A stretch of DNA of 8,422 nucleotides from Nitrospirota bacterium (GTDB lineage Bacteria > Nitrospirota > Nitrospiria > Nitrospirales > Nitrospiraceae), in contig SCVQ01000297.1 of NCBI GenBank assembly GCA_004296865.1, positions 1-8,422 on the forward strand, written 5' to 3'. Position numbers and translations under genes: made by a program. Below the pieces are notes generated by a model. It saw nothing but the letters and a program-made list of their open reading frames with translations, was not told the origin of the DNA and did no database searches. Below are positions 6,618 to 8,422 of the stretch, one piece after another. How positions within the stretch are numbered: the first letter of the stretch is position 1; the number at the start of each line of letters is the position of its first letter.

Positions 6618-8003
6618 ATGAAAATCAAGACATTTCAGGCCCTGACGATGAGCGATGCCATCAAGGCGATCAAGGAAGAATTGGGGTCGGAGGCGGTGAT
6701 CCTGTCCAGCAAGCAGGTGCGCAAAGGCGGCGGGATGTTCGGGCTCTTCGGCCGTGCGATGGTGGAAGTCGTGGCGGCGAGCGATGCCGAGCCGGTTCGG
6801 GCCACGCGGCATTATGCGACCGGTCCCTCGGAGTCGGAACGACGGACGGTTGCCGCTCCCAGCGCGTATGCGCGGGATGGACGGGCGGGCGGGCGTGGGG
6901 CATGGTCCGGGGAGGCGACTTCGAACACGGAGACAGGGTTCGATAAGGCCCTTCGCAATCAGATGACGCAACAGGTGAATCGGGAGCCACTCCCATCTAT
7001 GCCGCGTGAAGAACGGCCGCTTCCTGCCCCGTCACCGGAACGCCGAGAAGAGCCGGCCTTGGAGTGGGTCAAGGCAGAATTACACTCGCTCCGTCGGCTG
7101 ATGGAGTCGTCCCTCCAGGGGAAGAAGCCCGCGGACGTGGCAGCCGGATCAGGTCAGGTCCCTCCGGAGTTGGCCTCCCGCTATCACGACCTCGTCCGTA
7201 CGGGCCTGTTGCCTGAGACGGCGCAACGGATCGTGCAGACCGTGGTGAGCCGCGTGCCGCAGGTCAATGTGGAATCGGAGGCCGCCGTCCGACAGGCGCT
7301 GCACCGGTCCCTGGCTCGCGAGGTCAAGGTGGCGGGGCCGCTTCTGGGGTTGGGGGAGTGGAAAAAGACGGTCATCTTCACCGGGCCCACCGGAGTCGGA
7401 AAGACCACCACGATCGCGAAGCTGGCGGCACATTACAAGCTGAAAGAGAAGCGCAGCGTGGCGTTGATCACGCTGGATACCTATCGTGTGGCGGCGGTGG
7501 AACAATTGAAGATGTACGCCAACGTCATCGGCGTGTCGCTGGACGTGGCGCTGACGAAATACGAAGCCGTGGAGTGCATCCGTCGCCGGCGGAAGGCGGA
7601 GCTGATCCTGATCGACACGGCCGGCCGCAGCCCGATGGATGCGGCCGGCATGGAAGAGCTGCGGCAGTTGGTCGATCTGGACCATCCCCTCGAGGTGCAC
7701 CTAGTCCTCTCCGCCGCCACGCGCGAGCGGGACCTCCTGGAGGGCGTCACGCGGTACGCGGGGCTTCCGATCAGCCGCCTGCTCTTTACGAAGCTCGATG
7801 AAACGACCGGCTTCGGCGGTCTGTACGACCTGATGCTGCGAAGCGGTCTGCCGCTGTCGTACGTCAGCATCGGCCAAAACGTCCCCGATGATCTGGAGGT
7901 GGTGCGGCCGGAGCGTCTGGCCGATCTGTTGCTGGGCGGGCCGTTGCGAACAGCCGGGACCCCGGCGGGCACGCTCAAACCTGCGCCGAACCCACGGCGC
8001 TGA
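6618..8003 (+). CDS. flhF: Flagellar positioning SRP-family GTPase FlhF
   Basis: FlhF is a GTPase of the Ffh/FtsY family that marks the site of flagellum assembly, usually a pole, and works with FlhG. The product has 461 residues. Residues 1-55 (MKIKTFQALTMSDAIKAIKEELGSEAVILSS and on) are the FlhF N-terminal B-domain. Residues about 60-150 are a disordered-looking linker rich in R, P, E and G. Residues about 155-245 resemble the N domain. The G domain has GPTGVGKTT (G256-T264, catalytic K262), DTYR (287-290), DTAGR (333-337) and TKLDE (391-395), then GFGGLYD. All GTPase motifs are intact. The protein is longer than B. subtilis FlhF (about 366 residues), mostly through the linker. The ATG at 6618 is preceded by GGGGGA (6609-6614) with a short, three-base gap, 11 bases after flhA. 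Confidence 0.96.
   Translation: MKIKTFQALTMSDAIKAIKEELGSEAVILSSKQVRKGGGMFGLFGRAMVEVVAASDAEPVRATRHYATGPSESERRTVAAPSAYARDGRAGGRGAWSGEATSNTETGFDKALRNQMTQQVNREPLPSMPREERPLPAPSPERREEPALEWVKAELHSLRRLMESSLQGKKPADVAAGSGQVPPELASRYHDLVRTGLLPETAQRIVQTVVSRVPQVNVESEAAVRQALHRSLAREVKVAGPLLGLGEWKKTVIFTGPTGVGKTTTIAKLAAHYKLKEKRSVALITLDTYRVAAVEQLKMYANVIGVSLDVALTKYEAVECIRRRRKAELILIDTAGRSPMDAAGMEELRQLVDLDHPLEVHLVLSAATRERDLLEGVTRYAGLPISRLLFTKLDETTGFGGLYDLMLRSGLPLSYVSIGQNVPDDLEVVRPERLADLLLGGPLRTAGTPAGTLKPAPNPRR
6883..6900 (+). other. Canonical G-quadruplex motif inside flhF
   Basis: The coding strand reads GGG-C-GGG-C-GGG-CGT-GGGG, four G-runs with loops of one, one and three bases. That satisfies the standard quadruplex pattern and has very short loops, which favours stability. 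It codes part of the variable linker (R-A-G-G-R-G) of FlhF, where amino-acid constraint is low. Because it lies on the sense strand, the mRNA could also fold. Function is unknown. Confidence 0.7.
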
Positions 8004-8041
8004 ACGGGCGATCACGCAGGGGCATAACGAACATCGTTTCT

Positions 8042-8062
8042 GGAGGTTTGGAGGAAGGGGGA
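8042..8062 (+). promoter_or_regulatory. Double Shine-Dalgarno before flhG
   Basis: GGAGG occurs twice, at 8042-8046 and 8050-8054, within the near-repeat TGGAGGTT and TGGAGGAA. A further GGGGGA at 8057-8062 stands four bases from the GTG at 8067. The purine-rich tract makes ribosome binding likely, although the exact pairing is unclear. The rest of the 63-base flhF-flhG gap shows no convincing promoter or terminator. Confidence 0.6.
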
Positions 8063-8066
8063 TAGG

Positions 8067-8422
8067 GTGGATCAAACGGCGACGTTGCGAAAGTTGGCGG
8101 GGGAGGAGCCGCCCGAGGGGGGGGATCGATCGCCCGGCCGCGTGCGAGTCATTGCAGTCAGCAGCGGAAAAGGCGGCGTTGGAAAAACGAACGTCGTGGC
8201 GAATCTGGCGCTGGCGCTGGCCCAGATCGGGAAGCGAGTGCTGGTGCTGGATGCCGACCTGGCCCTCAGCAACTTGGACGTCTTGCTGGGGCTGGTGCCG
8301 AAGTACACCCTCGAGCATGTCCTGTCGGGCGAGCGGCAATTGTCCGACATCATACTGCCCGGTCCCGGCGGCATCATGATCCTGCCGGCCAGTTCCGGCA
8401 TGCAGGATCTGACGGATTTGAC
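8067..8422 (+). CDS. flhG: MinD-like ATPase FlhG (FleN/YlxH), 3' partial
   Basis: FlhG is a ParA/MinD-type ATPase that limits flagellar number by stimulating FlhF GTPase and, in some species, by restraining the flagellar master regulator. The frame opens after a TAA at 8025 and runs off the right edge, giving 118 codons. The GTG at 8067 is the only plausible start. It yields VDQTATLRKLAG, matching the DQAxxLR-type N-terminal motif known to activate FlhF. The deviant Walker A motif SGKGGVGKTN spans residues 33-42, with signature K35 and catalytic K40. LDADLALSNLDVLLGL follows, the A'-type motif with conserved aspartates. Family length is about 270-300 residues, so more than half lies beyond the window. 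The 3' end, including the membrane-targeting helix, cannot be judged. Confidence 0.95.
   Translation, partial: MDQTATLRKLAGEEPPEGGDRSPGRVRVIAVSSGKGGVGKTNVVANLALALAQIGKRVLVLDADLALSNLDVLLGLVPKYTLEHVLSGERQLSDIILPGPGGIMILPASSGMQDLTDL
8117..8124 (+). repeat. Run of eight G in early flhG
   Basis: Eight consecutive G cover codons 17-20 of flhG (GAG GGG GGG GAT), between the FlhF-activating N-terminal motif and the Walker A motif. Loss of one G would put translation in a frame that stops at 8379. Gain of one G gives a frame with no stop before the window ends. Either change destroys the ATPase. Confidence 0.8.

Noticed and set aside
7334..7360. Second G-quadruplex candidate in flhF
   Set aside because: Only three runs of three or more G are present and one loop is eight bases long, so it fails the standard pattern.
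7888..8379. Open frame bridging the end of flhF and the start of flhG
   Set aside because: It is out of frame with both genes, and its Arg/Trp/Cys-rich product has no recognisable motif. It matters only as the frame entered if one G is lost from the flhG G-run.

Overview
The window is a compact, single-strand (+) block of a flagellar gene cluster. Read left to right it holds fliM (5' end missing), fliN, fliO, fliP, fliQ, fliR, flhB, flhA, flhF and flhG (3' end missing). Base composition is GC-rich. The gene order and the presence of both FlhF and FlhG fit a Gram-negative, polarly or sparsely flagellated bacterium. The protein sequences look compatible with a Nitrospirota (Nitrospira-like) or deltaproteobacterial-type lineage, but that taxonomic guess is from impression only. 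The window has no rRNA, tRNA, CRISPR array, transposase or sign of recent gene transfer.

Region 1 (about 1-1079) encodes two C-ring (switch complex) proteins, FliM and FliN. Both end in a SpoA-type domain. Region 2 (about 1080-3419) encodes the export-gate membrane proteins FliO, FliP, FliQ and FliR. Region 3 (3412-6606) encodes FlhB, the autocleaving substrate-specificity switch with its NPTH site, and FlhA, the export-gate protein with its FHIPEP-family signature. Region 4 (6618-8422) encodes the SRP-type GTPase FlhF and the MinD-like ATPase FlhG, which together set flagellar number and position.

The genes are tightly packed. fliO and fliP overlap as GTGA, fliR and flhB overlap by 8 bases, the flhA Shine-Dalgarno covers the flhB stop, and the other gaps are short. 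This implies one polycistronic transcript with translational coupling. The promoter must lie upstream of the window, since no convincing promoter or terminator is visible inside it. The products form one machine: FliP/Q/R (with FliO as assembly factor), FlhB and FlhA make the export gate, FliM/FliN make the cytoplasmic ring beneath it, and FlhF/FlhG decide where and how often the structure is built.

This is mostly an ordinary conserved region and I do not see an undescribed system. The observations worth a second look are small-scale. They are a run of eight G near the 5' end of flhG, a textbook G-quadruplex motif in the linker-coding part of flhF, a nested inverted repeat that makes the fliO start ambiguous, a duplicated Shine-Dalgarno block before fliQ, a second double Shine-Dalgarno before flhG, and a fliR start with no well-spaced Shine-Dalgarno.
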